Part shown: one piece after another, positions 23,691 through 34,293 of the stretch | How positions within the stretch are numbered: position 1 is the first letter of the stretch | Layout of the letters: every line of letters begins with the position of its first letter | Assembly (NCBI GenBank): GCA_013368315.1 | Contig: JAACJM010000160.1 | Span: 62,001-126,000 of the forward strand | Reading direction: 5' to 3' | Length of the DNA stretch: 64,000 nucleotides | From: Tetrapyrgos nigripes | Lineage: Eukaryota > Basidiomycota > Agaricomycetes > Agaricales > Campanellaceae | The notes under the pieces: model-generated | Databases searched by the model: none | Told to the model about the DNA's origin: nothing | What the model saw: the letters and a program-made list of their open reading frames with translations, nothing else | Position numbers and translations under genes: made by a program

Positions 23691-24000
23691 AGTAGATGTT
23701 CCAGCCTCGCAAAGTGAGCTGTTCGATCTCCAAAGCTCTATGCGTCCGAAGATGAGCATCTGAGCCAGGAATGGGAAGAGATATCGACACGGAGACTTTA
23801 TTGAAAAAGTCACCTAGTTTGGGTGGTTGGGCAGTTTCGTCCAGAGGATTCTCTCGCAAGTCTAAATGTGATTGTTGTAGACCGGGAGAGTTGTTTATAG
23901 CAGCAAGGGGATTTAGGATGACACGGTTGGTTTCTGCTGCTGATGAGGGTGCGGAGTTCGGTGAGGCAGATGTCTTGAGGGACGACTAGCGACGTGGGTA
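23690..24000 (-). pseudogene. F-box/LRR-like remnant, short copy
   Basis: This segment parallels 30190-30510 nearly base for base ('tctcgcaaagtgag-tgttcgatctccaaag', 'gaagagatatcgac-cggaga', 'atgacacggttggtttctgct'). It retains the piece encoding a 'D-CL-EL' type motif. It is too short and broken to be a gene and lies at the same position, upstream of a family copy, as its partner. Confidence 0.5.
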
Positions 24001-24059
24001 TTCTGGAGGCTGATGCGTTTGTGGCATGTAGAAATCGATAGCCGGTGCTCTTTCATATT

Positions 24060-24888
24060 TTGCGTGGAAGGAGACCGTTCAGAAGCAAGAGGTGGTGAAA
24101 AACACGTCATGGCTGTGCCTACGTACTTATATTTCTCAGGGTACTTAGCCAGCCCCTATCCTCAGTCAGCGTTTTTGCGACTCGTCATGATGGAGGTACT
24201 GAGTCTGGATTTCGTCAGGCAGATTATCATGTCGTCTCCGAGTCCTTGAAACATAATTGATGATTTACTGATCCAGTCATGCAAAAAACCATCATGATAA
24301 GTCAATCAAGTAAGTACTTATTTAGCAAAAAGAAGGCTGAGATCACTCGCCTCTCATCTACATAGGTATTCGAGATTGAGTCCATGATTTCAGCTAGCTA
24401 AGAGGCTACCTTGGAAGATTGGATGTGCATTTTGTACAGCTCGGACAGACTGCCAACCTCACCTAATATGTAGATGGGAGATCACAATGCTGATGTGAAC
24501 AATCTTGCTTGATCATCCAAGCAACAAAAGGTTCAAATGGCACTCCTGCGATGGTTTCTCTGTATTAGTTTCAAATCTCTGTTGACTGCGCAATTACAGT
24601 AATGTCTATTGCGCCGTAGGAGAGATTACTGAACTAATACTATCTAAGCTTGTCCTGACGGAACGAATGCCCTACCGCCTTCTGTGTAAGTGCGTGATTC
24701 GGCTCGGAAAGTCTTTACAAACGGCGGGGTGTAGGGGGACTACTTCGCCCTTGTGACACCATATAGTATTCACCATCTATATTGTGACTACGCAGTGCCG
24801 CCCCGCCGGGTTCTGAAGGGGCCACTTGGCGTGTATCTATCTATCTATTATAAATCAAGAGTCTATCTAGAGGACACCGCAACCGACA
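24060..24888 (-). repeat. Duplicated 3' tail of copy E
   Basis: This 3' flank is shared with the other family copies ('gcccctatcctcagtcagcg', 'gataagtcaatcaag'). It also contains 24750-24850, which is paralogous to 27090-27300 ('cgcccttgt-ac', 'ccacttggcgtgtatctatctatc') and preserves the site lacking the MITE at 27106-27213. A (TATC)n microsatellite lies at about 24833-24850. Confidence 0.65.
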
Positions 24889-26161
24889 TCACGGTCGTTT
24901 TTGCGGCCGATCAGAAGATATTTGCATCCCACTGGTCGTACTCTCAGGACCTCTCGGAGCCTCTAAACCCTCGCCTTCACAGCAATCACCATCACGGTCA
25001 TCATCACTAACATACGAAGGCGGGACCATGAGTCTGCTCATCTGCGCCATCTCACTGGTGATCATATCCATCCTTGCCTGAATCCGATGCAAGGAATCCC
25101 TCATCCTAGCCTCCAAGTCATCTTGACCTGAGTTATTTCCATTCGAAGACTGACTTTGTATCTCTGAGTTTATCTGCTGCATTTCTGCTTGGAGAGCGTC
25201 TCTTTCTCGACGTAAATCCTGCCTACGAGTATTCGAGACAGCAAGAAATCTCCGTTCTTTGGCGTCCGTGGGCCATTGTTCTTTCCGAGGGCCTAGTGTA
25301 GATAGTGTTTTCAACGTCAAGGATATCTAGAGAAGTGATTAACATTATGAGAATCGTACCATGGAGAGTACTTGGAGAGTCTTGAATATTGAACGGCTCT
25401 TGAACCTTGATCAAGCCCTCTTCTTGTTTCCTTTTCCTGTGCCACCTTCTCCTCCATACCCAAAACCCAAGAACGATCGAACCACAAAATGCGATACCCC
25501 CTACTACTGATCCTGCAATGATGGCTTTTGAGTTGGAAGTGTTGGAGGGAGGGGCGGTGTTATTGTTGCTTGGGGATGTGGAGTTGTTGGAAACAGTGGC
25601 AGAGGGACCAAGTATGACGGAGGGAGAGGGAAAGAAGGGCGCGGAGGGGGAAGTGGAGGAAGTGGAGGAGGCGAGTACAGCTACGAACGCTGGACTATTG
25701 TGGAGTGGATGGGACAGGGCGGGATTTAATACGTTTGCCCATACTTGGATCACATATGTCCTGTTCTCGTGTCTATCGATACTCCTCCTACTCAAAAATA
25801 AAGACATCAACGTACCCAGGTGAATCAACAATAAAACTTGTCACTCCAGTGCTTGAATTCGGTTTGAGGACATTCGAGAAATTCGGAATGTAGCAATGTT
25901 TTCCGTATCGACCATGGTTAACTTTAGCAAGTAGGAGGGTAAGATCCAGGTCGTCTTGGGTTTGAGAAATGCAAATGGCCTCAGCTTGAAATCCCACTGT
26001 GACTGTAGCTGGCACTGTAAGGCGATACCTGGCAGAAACGGGTATAGAGTAACCAGTGATATATCTCAGTTTTCGAAAAGCTGTTTTCAGTGCTTTTGGA
26101 AATTAGGACTCCCAATGATGACTCACAAGACAAATAATATAATCGGGCTTCGAGGCCTCAT
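24889..26161 (-). CDS. Membrane-protein family copy E, intact (type member)
   Basis: Exons 26161-26127, 26064-25816, 25772-25360 and 25292-24889 give 366 residues with every phase consistent and GT-AG introns. Layout: signal peptide (MRPRSPIILFVL|YITGYSIPVSA); ectodomain of about 90 residues (TVTVGFQAEAICISQTQDDL...TSFIVDSPG, then HENRTYVIQVWANV); Ser/Thr/Pro/Asn stalk; one helix (AIIAGSVVGGIAFCGSIVLGF); a basic stop-transfer RRRWHRKRKQEEG with LIKVQEPFNIQDS; and a coiled-coil exon (RQDLRRERDALQAEMQ...MAQMSRLMVPPSYVSDDD). It is probably a type I surface protein. The ectodomain pattern resembles the 'P-TVTVG-P...W' beta-sandwich ectodomains common in Agaricomycete membrane proteins, but that is only a visual resemblance. 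Function unknown. Confidence 0.82.
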
Positions 26162-26555
26162 TATCTAAATGAGGCGAAATCGAATCGCGATCGCAGCCAA
26201 GGCTTTAAGGAACTTACAGGAGGGAGGAACAGGGGGCCAACAGGAACGACAGCACTGAGCAGCCAACCCATTCCATGAGTACTTATGCACCTATCTTATT
26301 AAAGTGGACAGTGACGGTATGGGCCAACGGGACGACGACAAAAGGAAACACCCCATTCCATACTATGTACTTATCCATCTATGCATCGTGCAACAGTGAC
26401 GGTATGGGCCAACAGCACCACCACAGAAGGAAACAACCCGTTCCATATGTACTTATCCATCTATGCTTCTTTAAGTGGCTGAAACCGTGAAACCTCAGGT
26501 CAGAATCGTACGAGCTTTAAAATCCGTGCTTCGCTCGCACCTGCTACGGCCGACT
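26162..26555 (-). promoter_or_regulatory. Duplicated upstream block of copy E
   Basis: Gene-free. Near-tandem short units built around 'gtacttatccatctatgc' and 'cagtgacggtatgggccaac' occur at 26270-26470, and 'aagtggctgaaaccgtgaaacc' follows at about 26472. It matches the 5' flanks of F and G. Confidence 0.5.
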
Positions 26556-27294
26556 TCACAGCTCGCTCCGCTTGAACAGTCTCAAGTTGCACAGAGTCTC
26601 GTATGATGGGCTGTAGAAAGCTGCAGATCTTTGAGACGCCTTCTGAGAGCGGATCAGACACTTTGATTCATTCCCCAAGAGTATATAGCCAGGCTCTGCC
26701 CCAGAAGCCAGTTCAGTAGGACGAAGAGGAAGTGAAAAAGCGCGGCCTAGACTCGAACCACTCGCATGTGTAACACCTTGATGACAGTCGATCAAAAGTG
26801 TCAGCGTGGCGACTGTTTGTAGCGACTGGAAGGAAATCTCCGGGCCCCAAGCGGTTTGATCGACCTTCATCCAACCTTGCAGAAGTGACCGGCTCGAGTC
26901 TAAGCGCGGCCGTGGTTGTGCCTGTGCTTTTCAAGACAAGAATGTTTATTGCGCCGGTTGAATCTACGGAGGACGAATATCTTTTACATGCTTGTTCTGA
27001 TGGAACGAATGCCCTGCCGCCTTCTGTGTAAGTGCATGATTCGGCTCGGAAAGTCTTTACAAGCGGCTACGCGTAGGGGGACTGATTCGCCCTTGTAACA
27101 CAATAGAGACCTTGCGCGCTGCCAACCGTTGCGCAGATTTGAATTGGAAAATAACATCATAGCCAGCCATATCAATTCAAATCTGCGCAACGGTTGGCTC
27201 TGCGCAAGGTCTCTAATATCACTGATATTGCGACTACGCAGCGCCACCCCGCCGAGTTCTAAAGGGGCCACTTGGCGTGTATCTATCTATCTAT
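26556..27294 (-). repeat. Duplicated 3' tail of copy F
   Basis: This region combines the family 3' flank (26560-26960) with the segment paralogous to 24700-24850. It contains the 108-bp MITE and ends in a (TATC)n microsatellite at about 27279-27304 that abuts the copy F stop codon. Confidence 0.65.
27106..27213. mobile_element. 108-bp hairpin MITE with TA duplication
   Basis: The element is almost entirely an inverted repeat. GAGACCTTGCGC, then 'caaccgttgcgcag' and 'atttgaattg' on the left, recur in reverse on the right, around a short centre. TA lies on both sides (27104-27105 and 27214-27215). The paralogous stretch near 24752-24800 lacks it. TA duplication and hairpin form fit a Tc1/mariner-type MITE. 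Confidence 0.88.
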
Positions 27295-28643
27295 CTATCT
27301 ATCTGTCAGTTTAAAGATATTTCGTGGCTGGTCAGAGCCAGAGATTTCCATTCCAGTAGTACCGTTACTCTGAGCCTCAGAACCCTCATCGCTAACGTAC
27401 GAAGGAGGCGCCATGAGTCTGTTCACCTGAGCCATCTCACTGGTCAACATGTCCACCCTTGCCTGTATCTCTCTCATCCTAGCCTCCATATCGTGCAATT
27501 GACCTGAGTCGTTCCCACTTCCATCCTGACTTCGTATCTCCGAATTTATCTGCTGCATTTCTGCTTGGGGAGCGTCTCGTTCGCGACACAGATCTTGCCG
27601 CTGGGTGGTTGAGACAGAAATAAATTGCCGTCCTTTGGCATTGGTGGTCCAGTGTTCTTTCTGGGGGCCTAAAGGATGCATCATTAGCAGGAAATTACGA
27701 TTTATCATTAACTTTCAGAATTGTACCACGGAGAGCGTCAGTACTTGAAGAGTCTTGAACATTGAACGGGTCCTGAACTTTGATTAGCCTCTTTTCTTGC
27801 CTTCCCCTCCATACCCAAAACCCAAGAACAATAGAAGCACACAATGCGATGCCGCCAACTACTCCTCCTGCAATGCTGGCTTTTGTCTTGGAAGAGTTGG
27901 AGGAAGAGGTGGTGTTATTGTCGTTTGGGGACGTGGAACCAGAAAGTTCAGGGACGGTTCCGTCGTTAGAAGCAGAATTTGAAGCAGAGGTTATGGTGGA
28001 GGGAGTGGAAGGGGAGGAGGAAAGGGGGGCAGTGGGCCGGGGGAACTCGCTGATCACGGGGACGGACGTGGGGAGGGCGGAGGACCTGGACCTGGACCTG
28101 GAGTGACGGTGTCGGAGATTAAAAGTGGAGGGAGTAGAGGCGAGTACAGCTGCGAAGGCTATACTGTTCTCGATAACCTGAGCCTTAGTAGAATCGGATA
28201 CGTCCTGCCGTACTTGGATAGCATATGACCTGTTCTCGTGTATATCAAGAATGTTCCAGTCAACAAAAACACCTCGACGTACTCAGTTGAATCAGCAATG
28301 AATTCCTCCGCTTCAATACTTGAATCCAGTCCAGGGATATTCAAGAATTTCGCAGCGCAGCTGAAAATATCGTTTTCCTGTTCAGGTTTTCCTTGACAGG
28401 GCAAGAGGGTGAGGTTGAGGTCAGCTTGGGTCTGAGGAGCTTTGCAAGTGGCCTCGGCTGGAACGCCCACTGCGACCGCAGCTGGTACTGTAAAGTTATA
28501 GCTGGCAGAAACAGACAAAGTGTAACGGGCGATATATCTCAATTTCCGAAAAGGTTTTTCAGTGCTTTTAGAAAATAGGACTCCCACTGATGAATCATTA
28601 TGACTCACAAGGAAGGTAGTATAATCAAACTTCGAGGCCTCAT
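27295..28643 (-). CDS. Membrane-protein family copy F, intact frame, non-AG acceptor
   Basis: Exons 28643-28609, 28537-28283, 28241-27727 and 27668-27295 give a 392-residue open frame. The signal peptide is MRPRSLIILPSL|YIARYTLSVSA. The ectodomain is divergent: extra Cys in 'ATCKAPQTQADLNLTLLPCQ' and 'FSCAAKFLNI', and the conserved GATRFIV strand is replaced by EAEEFIADSTE. The stalk carries RSRSRSS repeats, and the helix is ASIAGGVVGGIALCASIVLGF. One intact coiled-coil exon follows. The intron ending just before 28241 would finish in AT rather than AG, because copies C, D and E have TAG where F has TAT. Either a downstream AG is used or splicing is lost, so expression is uncertain. Confidence 0.6.
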
Positions 28644-28739
28644 TATCAAAATGAGGCGAAATCAACTCGTAATCGCAGAGAAGGCTTTAAAGAAGGAGGG
28701 AGGGAGGAACAGGGGGGTCAACGGGAACGGGAACGATAG

Positions 28740-29160
28740 CATTAAGTACTTATCCAACTACTATGCATCTTTGATATCAAAGTGGCTGAAACCGTGAAAC
28801 CCAAGGATCAGAATCAGTCTGTTCTCTGATATTTGATACTGTACTATGATCCGTTGCCTCCCGCCTTCTCTAAGCACCGTGTTCATGAATTGCCTGTACT
28901 TATGACCACTGCGGTATCCATATGCATGGCCAATGGACATCAGTTTTCGATAAGAGCTTTGAAGTACTGAGCGCTGAGCGTTAATGGGTTACTTTAGAGA
29001 TCTTCTTGCGGCTGGTCACTGCAGAACTCGGGAAATTTGCATCCGAGTCGCCGTTGCAGGAATCGTAGGTATTCCTCGCGTGGACGCTTTCGGAATGATA
29101 TTCTTCTCATCGGTAGACCTGGAGGGGCAACAATAAACTTCTGTCAGTGCCCGGCAGTGG
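28740..29160 (-). promoter_or_regulatory. Duplicated upstream block of copy F with palindrome
   Basis: The perfect palindrome CTTTGATATCAAAG lies at 28769-28782, followed by 'tggctgaaaccgtgaaac'. The blocks to about 29150 ('ggtagacctggaggggcaac') recur in D and G. It is the most complete version of the shared 5' flank. Confidence 0.5.
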
Positions 29161-29930
29161 TTTGGTAAGTAAAGAATACTTCGCTAAATAAATCCGTACA
29201 AGGTGACCACTCCGTACACTTCTCACCCGAAAAGAGGGAAAACAAGTTGCAGAAAGCAAGCCGTGAAAGGTACATAGGTAAGTAGAAGAAGAAAAAGAAA
29301 ACATACAACATAAGTATGACATAGTGGGTATCAATATCAAGAGTACTACGTAGAACGGTAACAAAAATAAGAGACCGAGATAATTTATATCTCTTGAAGC
29401 AAGTAAGTATCCTACAGCGAAATCGAAAGTAGCTACATGAGTTCCAGTTTACACTATAGGCTGACATCAGCCTCCTTACCCCGGCCCCTCTTCAGCCCAG
29501 CCGGCCTCCACGGGTCATGCACCCCGTCCTCCCCTCCCGCACTCCACATAGCCATCCTCCACAAATATCCGTGCGAAGACGTAAGGAAGGGAGTTGGATC
29601 ATCGTGAACATAATTTTAGTCTGTAAAACACAACCGTCATCGGTCAGCAATCATTGCATAGTCCAAAGACGCAAAGAAAATTTGTTACTCACAACAATAT
29701 CGTCCCTCGTCCCAACCTGTCCGACAGCCCTTGGATCCACACACACCCAAACCTCTTCCAACTCCCTACAAACCTTCACCACCTCCAAACTCTCATCCCC
29801 CTCGCAGACCCTCTCATCAAGTCTCTTCAAAGCCCTGCCGTCAACCTCTCATGATCACATCGTTCATATCGGCGCGTACCCATACCATACCCATCCCCAA
29901 ACCTGACCCTGACCTCCCATATTCTTGAGA
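29160..29930. other. Spacer with C/A-rich sequence
   Basis: No supported gene. Positions 29520-29930 on plus are rich in 'ccc/acc' words and on minus may be the decayed C-terminal side of the F-box/LRR-like remnant described next. Confidence 0.35.
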
Positions 29931-30693
29931 CTAAGACGAAGACTTGGAAGAGCAGAGTATAATTCCAAGACTTCCAGCTTGCCAAGGACGATATAGGATT
30001 CCAAATATTCCAGGAAGGATTGAGATATGGCTTTCAATGATAACTCTCCAAGCCAGACTTGGTCCTTTCCCAAGACTCTCCAGAAATTGTTCGCTCACAT
30101 CGGCCACACCCGTACCCGAGCCCGGGCCCGACCCCCATATCCTTGAGACTAAGACTTGACTTGACTTTGGGGAGTTTTCGGAGGCACACTGTCGCGGTGG
30201 AGTCTCGCAAAGTGAGTCGTTCGATCTCCAAAGCCCAATGCGTCCGAACTCGAACATCTCAGCCAGGAATAGGGAGGGGATATCGACCCGGAGATTTTAT
30301 TAAAAAAAAGTCGCCCAGTTTCGGTGGTTGGACGGTTCGTCCAAAGGGCTCTGTCGGAGGTCTAAATGTAATTGTTGTAGACCGGGAGGGCTGTTGATAG
30401 CAGAAAGAAGGTGGGTTTAGGATGACACGGTTGGTTTCTGCTGTTGATGAGGGAATGGAACATTGGACACGAAATGTGCGGAGTTCGACGAGGCAGATGT
30501 CTTGAGGGGCGACTTGCAAGGTGGGTCCCAAAACAACGAGGGTGAAATGGTTCAGCGAAGGAAAGGATCCGAGAGCTTTGTAGAGGTACTCGTCGTAAAT
30601 CTGGTACTGAGCGGATTTGGACCAAATATGCCATCTAGAGAAATGATTGGCCGTCTGGACTCTGTACACGGTCTCATTTGATGAAAGACGCAC
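29930..30693 (-). pseudogene. F-box/LRR-like protein remnant
   Basis: On minus, consecutive frames give an F-box-protein-like text: 'ALGSFPSLNHFTLVVLG', 'APQDICLVELRTFRV', 'LEIERLTLRDST', 'LPKVKSLSLKDMG'-type leucine-rich strands, and 'IESHISILPGI'. The frame changes at least twice and the 29900-30150 part is internally repeated ('cgaagacttgg', 'gactaagac-tg'). Fungal F-box/LRR proteins are SCF substrate adaptors, but this copy is not intact. A short second copy lies at 23690-24000. Confidence 0.4.
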
Positions 30694-32545
30694 ATCGGTG
30701 TCATATTGCTTCGGTAGCTAGGTACAGTATACGGCCCTACTACCTGTAAGTATATACCGTCTTTGCCTTCCCAGGCGGCGCCAATGGCGACCTAAAAGCA
30801 TTTGGTGAGTCCCTCCGTTCACGACCATGTCAAAGTACAAACTGAAAGAGATGAAAGAGAAAAGGTATAAAGGGTTCAGCTAGATCAATTGTAATCAGAG
30901 CCGAGGCTAAGCAACAGCTTCTAGTTGATAATTTTTTTTGATTGACTCATCGTAGAAAAAAGACAGAACAAATTGTACAGACACGACGACGATACGAAGG
31001 ACACGACTAGTACTCACCATACAAGCCTATCATGGTCATATGCTCATGCAACAACGGCGCTGCCAATACTGCTCAACGTTGAGTAGAAAGTAGACTGATA
31101 GTAAAACACTTCATCAAAGTCAAGTCAGCATAACGTCGAACAATCACAAAAAAAGAAAGAGAAAGAAAGCTCAGTTAGGGTTGCCCGGAAAAAATTGAGC
31201 TGTTCGGGCATTTTCGGCAGTTATAGTACGAAGACCGTCGTGTGTATACATCATGCGATGTGGAAGAGGGAAGGAGGAGTATAGAATACTCACACTAAGA
31301 CGGAGACCATCGATCACCAAGAACCAATGATGAAGGTGGGATGGAGTGCCCCGGCAGTCCTGACGAGGCCCCAGGCTGAAAGTAGCACCACTGTATAGAA
31401 TCGTCGCTGCAGAAGGTTGTAGTCAGTAACGTCATTACAGAAAGTAGGAGAGACAAGGAATGAATGAAAGATTGAGCTCAGAAAATAAAAAACAGCCTTG
31501 GAAGTGTCGTCAAATGCCAATCCGCGTAGACAGAAAGGCATCAGGCGGTAACTCCATGTATATCATCAGAGGGATGAAGGGTAAAGGTGGAAGGAAGGAT
31601 GTAGGCATAGGTGACAGCACTCACCCATCACAAAGAAAGCGTCTTGGAGGTTATGTTGTCGAGGCTGTTATGGCGTGTAGTATGCCATGGCCAACGACGA
31701 AGGGGCCTTTGTGCACTGGGAGTATACGTCAGTAAAGCAAGTCCACGTAGAGTCAAAGGGCAAGAAGAATGATTCAGATAGATGTAAAAGGTAAAAGCAC
31801 AGGGCTCTATGAGCGCTCAGATACTCTAGTTTGAAATGTTTTAAATCATCCTTTGGGACTAAAGACAAGACAAAAAAGTCCAGGGACACTCACTAATACC
31901 ATCAAACTGACAGGCATTCCTCCCCAGTTCCATCAGCGGACAGTCGCCAAGCCCAAGGTTGGGAACCAAAGCAGCCTTTTGTCCTTCAGTCATTTTGGTC
32001 GAACACCTGCGATGAAAAAACATCGTCAGCACCACATCTCAACCAACCACCACCAACGCATGCATAAACACATAGAGAAAGAACCGATCAGTGTAACTAT
32101 GACAAAAAAAGTGTATCCTCGCATCGACGGATAGGTACTCCATCGATGCTCGACTATAAAGAGTTGTCATCTTTTCGATGGTCGTGTCTGGACCAACGAC
32201 CACCAGAAAGGGTAGAAAGAGTAAAAGACACTCACCATCACCTAAGATATCATTGAGAACGAGTTCGACGAGTTTGAAGGCGCGGTGCAGGAGACGTCGG
32301 ACAGCACATACGCATGGACAGAAATGAGGGAAAAAAATTTTCTGGCAGGTTTTGAGGAGTTGATTGAGGGCCGGTCGTGTGGTGATGAATTACCGCGGTC
32401 ACGCATGGCTCGGCGCGCACCTCAGACCACCTCGTCTCGAAGATGGTCTGGCTGCACTGCTGGTTTTTTAGGCAAAAAATATCCACACAAGTACGGTCAA
32501 TGTCTACATGGTACAATATTTTAAGTACTAAGCTTTAAGGACCCG
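30694..32545 (-). other. Region with spaced splice-like signals, possible dead gene
   Basis: No intact gene is seen. On minus, GTGAG-type donors occur near 31017, 31295, 31625, 31893 and 32236, each preceded by 60-130 bp of open sequence such as 'RLLHRAFKLVELVLNDILGD', 'GQKAALVPNLGLGDC' and 'KGPFVVGHGILHAI'. I could not join them in one frame. It may be a decayed multi-exon gene or a noncoding transcript downstream of THG1. Confidence 0.3.
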
Positions 32546-33791
32546 CTACTCCTTCAAAATCGCTGGATATTCTTCCCAAAAATCGTCTTTGATTATATCC
32601 CGATGAAGAAGCTCCAACTTCGTAAGGGGCTCTTTTCCTTTCTTCTTCTTTTTCTTCTTCTTACTCGACTTCGTAGTTGTCTCCGAATTCCCAGTAGATT
32701 CCTCCAATTCAGGCCGTCTTTCTTCTTCTAGTTGTAGATTCGGGCTCTTCTCCGAGTCCTCTTCCTGAGTTTGAGTTTGTGATGATAACAATTCCTCCGG
32801 GATCTATAAGTATATGGGCATATCATAGTCATCAGCCAAAATGTCCTCTCAAGCGCAAAAGAGTCAAATGTGGGAGTGATCACCTCAGTTCGTACAAAGA
32901 TACTTCCCTTCCTGTATCTCGGTTCTATGATGTTGTAATTTATCCCAAAACGTGAAAAGAGTATTTCGTTCTTGTCCTTGGATACTGTCCCCTGTACATT
33001 TCAATATGACTTAGCCCAGCGCACACCACAGCGATAAGGAAGTACTCAACTCGTAACGTAGCATGCGCTTCAGTCGTCGTTTGACCTCCTTGCTGAACAA
33101 GTGCCCAAAACGTTGTGTTGTACAGGTTGTTGATGTGAGCTAGAAACAGAGAATCAGACCAAACCCAAGGACAAAAACAGCGTAAACTTACTATCTGCTT
33201 GTCTCCAAGCAAAATAATCCTTAATCTCTCTCTCTGTTGGATACAACACAATCCTCCCATCAAAAGACGGTGGATACCTTAACTGTGTATCCGGAAAATA
33301 TCTCGGCCAGTGAAAGACATAATTCGACGTGAACAACGAAGTCAGAGTTGAGACGATCTTGGCTTGACGTCGATTATATAGTGAAGTGGATTTACGAAGG
33401 AGAAAGCTAGGAACTCATAAGAAACATAGTTTTCATTCGGTTGTCTGAGGCTTTCGAGAGAAGGAAGAGAGGCGTCGGCATCGCAACCCACCTGTACTCA
33501 TCCGATTCTCCAAACGCTAAGATGATATCGGGATACTCTTCCATCAAAGCTTTCGCTGCATGGTCCATCAATTCCAATGCGCGTTTATCGTTTGGTTTCG
33601 TGAAATTATGCTCATCGGAGAACCTAATCAACATGTCAGCTTAAGTGCTACCTTTCCCGTGAAATCCTGAGTGTCATAAGTACATACCGATGAAAAGAAT
33701 GCCCATCCAATCGAAAAACTATAAACGTTCCCAACATAAGAGGGTCCGGAAGTTCATATTTCTTGACATATTCGAATTTGGAGCCAGACAT
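32546..33791 (-). CDS. THG1: tRNA-His guanylyltransferase
   Basis: Six exons, 33791-33688, 33623-33492, 33406-33192, 33139-33051, 32991-32884 and 32803-32546, give 301 residues with consistent phases. Signature segments are present in order: MSGSKFEYVKKYE; FRLDGHSFHRFS with the metal-binding Asp; GESDEYSFLLRK with the second carboxylate motif; WRQADTHINNLYNTTFWAL; TVSKDKNEILFSRFGINYN. The C terminus adds an acidic linker, a poly-Lys tract and DDFWEEYP. The enzyme adds a 5' guanosine to tRNA-His in the 3'-5' direction, an essential step for histidyl-tRNA charging. Length is typical for fungi. The chosen ATG matches the conserved N terminus. Pieces of a duplicate lie at 38.0-39.4 and 43.4-43.9 kb. 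Confidence 0.96.
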
Positions 33792-34293
33792 ATTTCTCTT
33801 GAACGTGCCGCAGAGTATTTGATTGCGATGACAATCGAAGAACTTGAGTCTCTGCAGTCTGGTCTTTGACGCAAAAGAGCTGGAACCAAGAACGTAACCC
33901 TTGATGATGGTGGTTGACAAACGAGTTCGGAAAAGCATGCGGAGAAAGTTTTGTTCCCACGAAGAGTAAGGGCGTCCGTCACTGGACCGTGACGCGAATT
34001 GGAATGGAATTTGTACTTCAACCTCCATGAGGAGCGGTGAGTCTTTTGCCTTTCAAGAGAGGAGAGAGTGGCAGCTGCTAGGGAGTCATCTCCTCGCCTG
34101 TTGCTAAAACATGTCTTTTCCCTCTAGCCAGAATACCGTGACTTACCTCCCTGTTTGAAGTAATTTGCCCGTTCTAACCTTGCCATGGATTTCATCAGGA
34201 GGACTTTATTACACGGTATGGTCCATGAACTGAGCGCCGTTTTTCAGGAGACACACCCGTCAGAGCATTCCCGGGACCGTAGGGCAGAGAAAA
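33792..34293 (-). promoter_or_regulatory. THG1 5' region, duplicated at 43.6-43.9 kb
   Basis: The first 300 bp upstream of THG1 recur at 43575-43890 in the same orientation ('ttgttcccacgaagagtaa', 'cactggaccgtgac', 'catctcctcgcc-gttgct'). It contains no separate gene. The minus open frame across it is 5' leader. Confidence 0.6.

Noticed and set aside
24833..27306. (TATC)n runs as a CRISPR-like or telomeric array.
   Set aside because: Plain tetranucleotide microsatellites, duplicated with the flanks. No spacer structure; CRISPR arrays are not expected in fungi.
33648..34028. Longer THG1 start about 80 codons upstream (MEVEVQIPF...).
   Set aside because: Family comparison places the start at MSGSKFEYVKKYE. 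The upstream part is a 5' leader also found without a gene at 43.6-43.9 kb.
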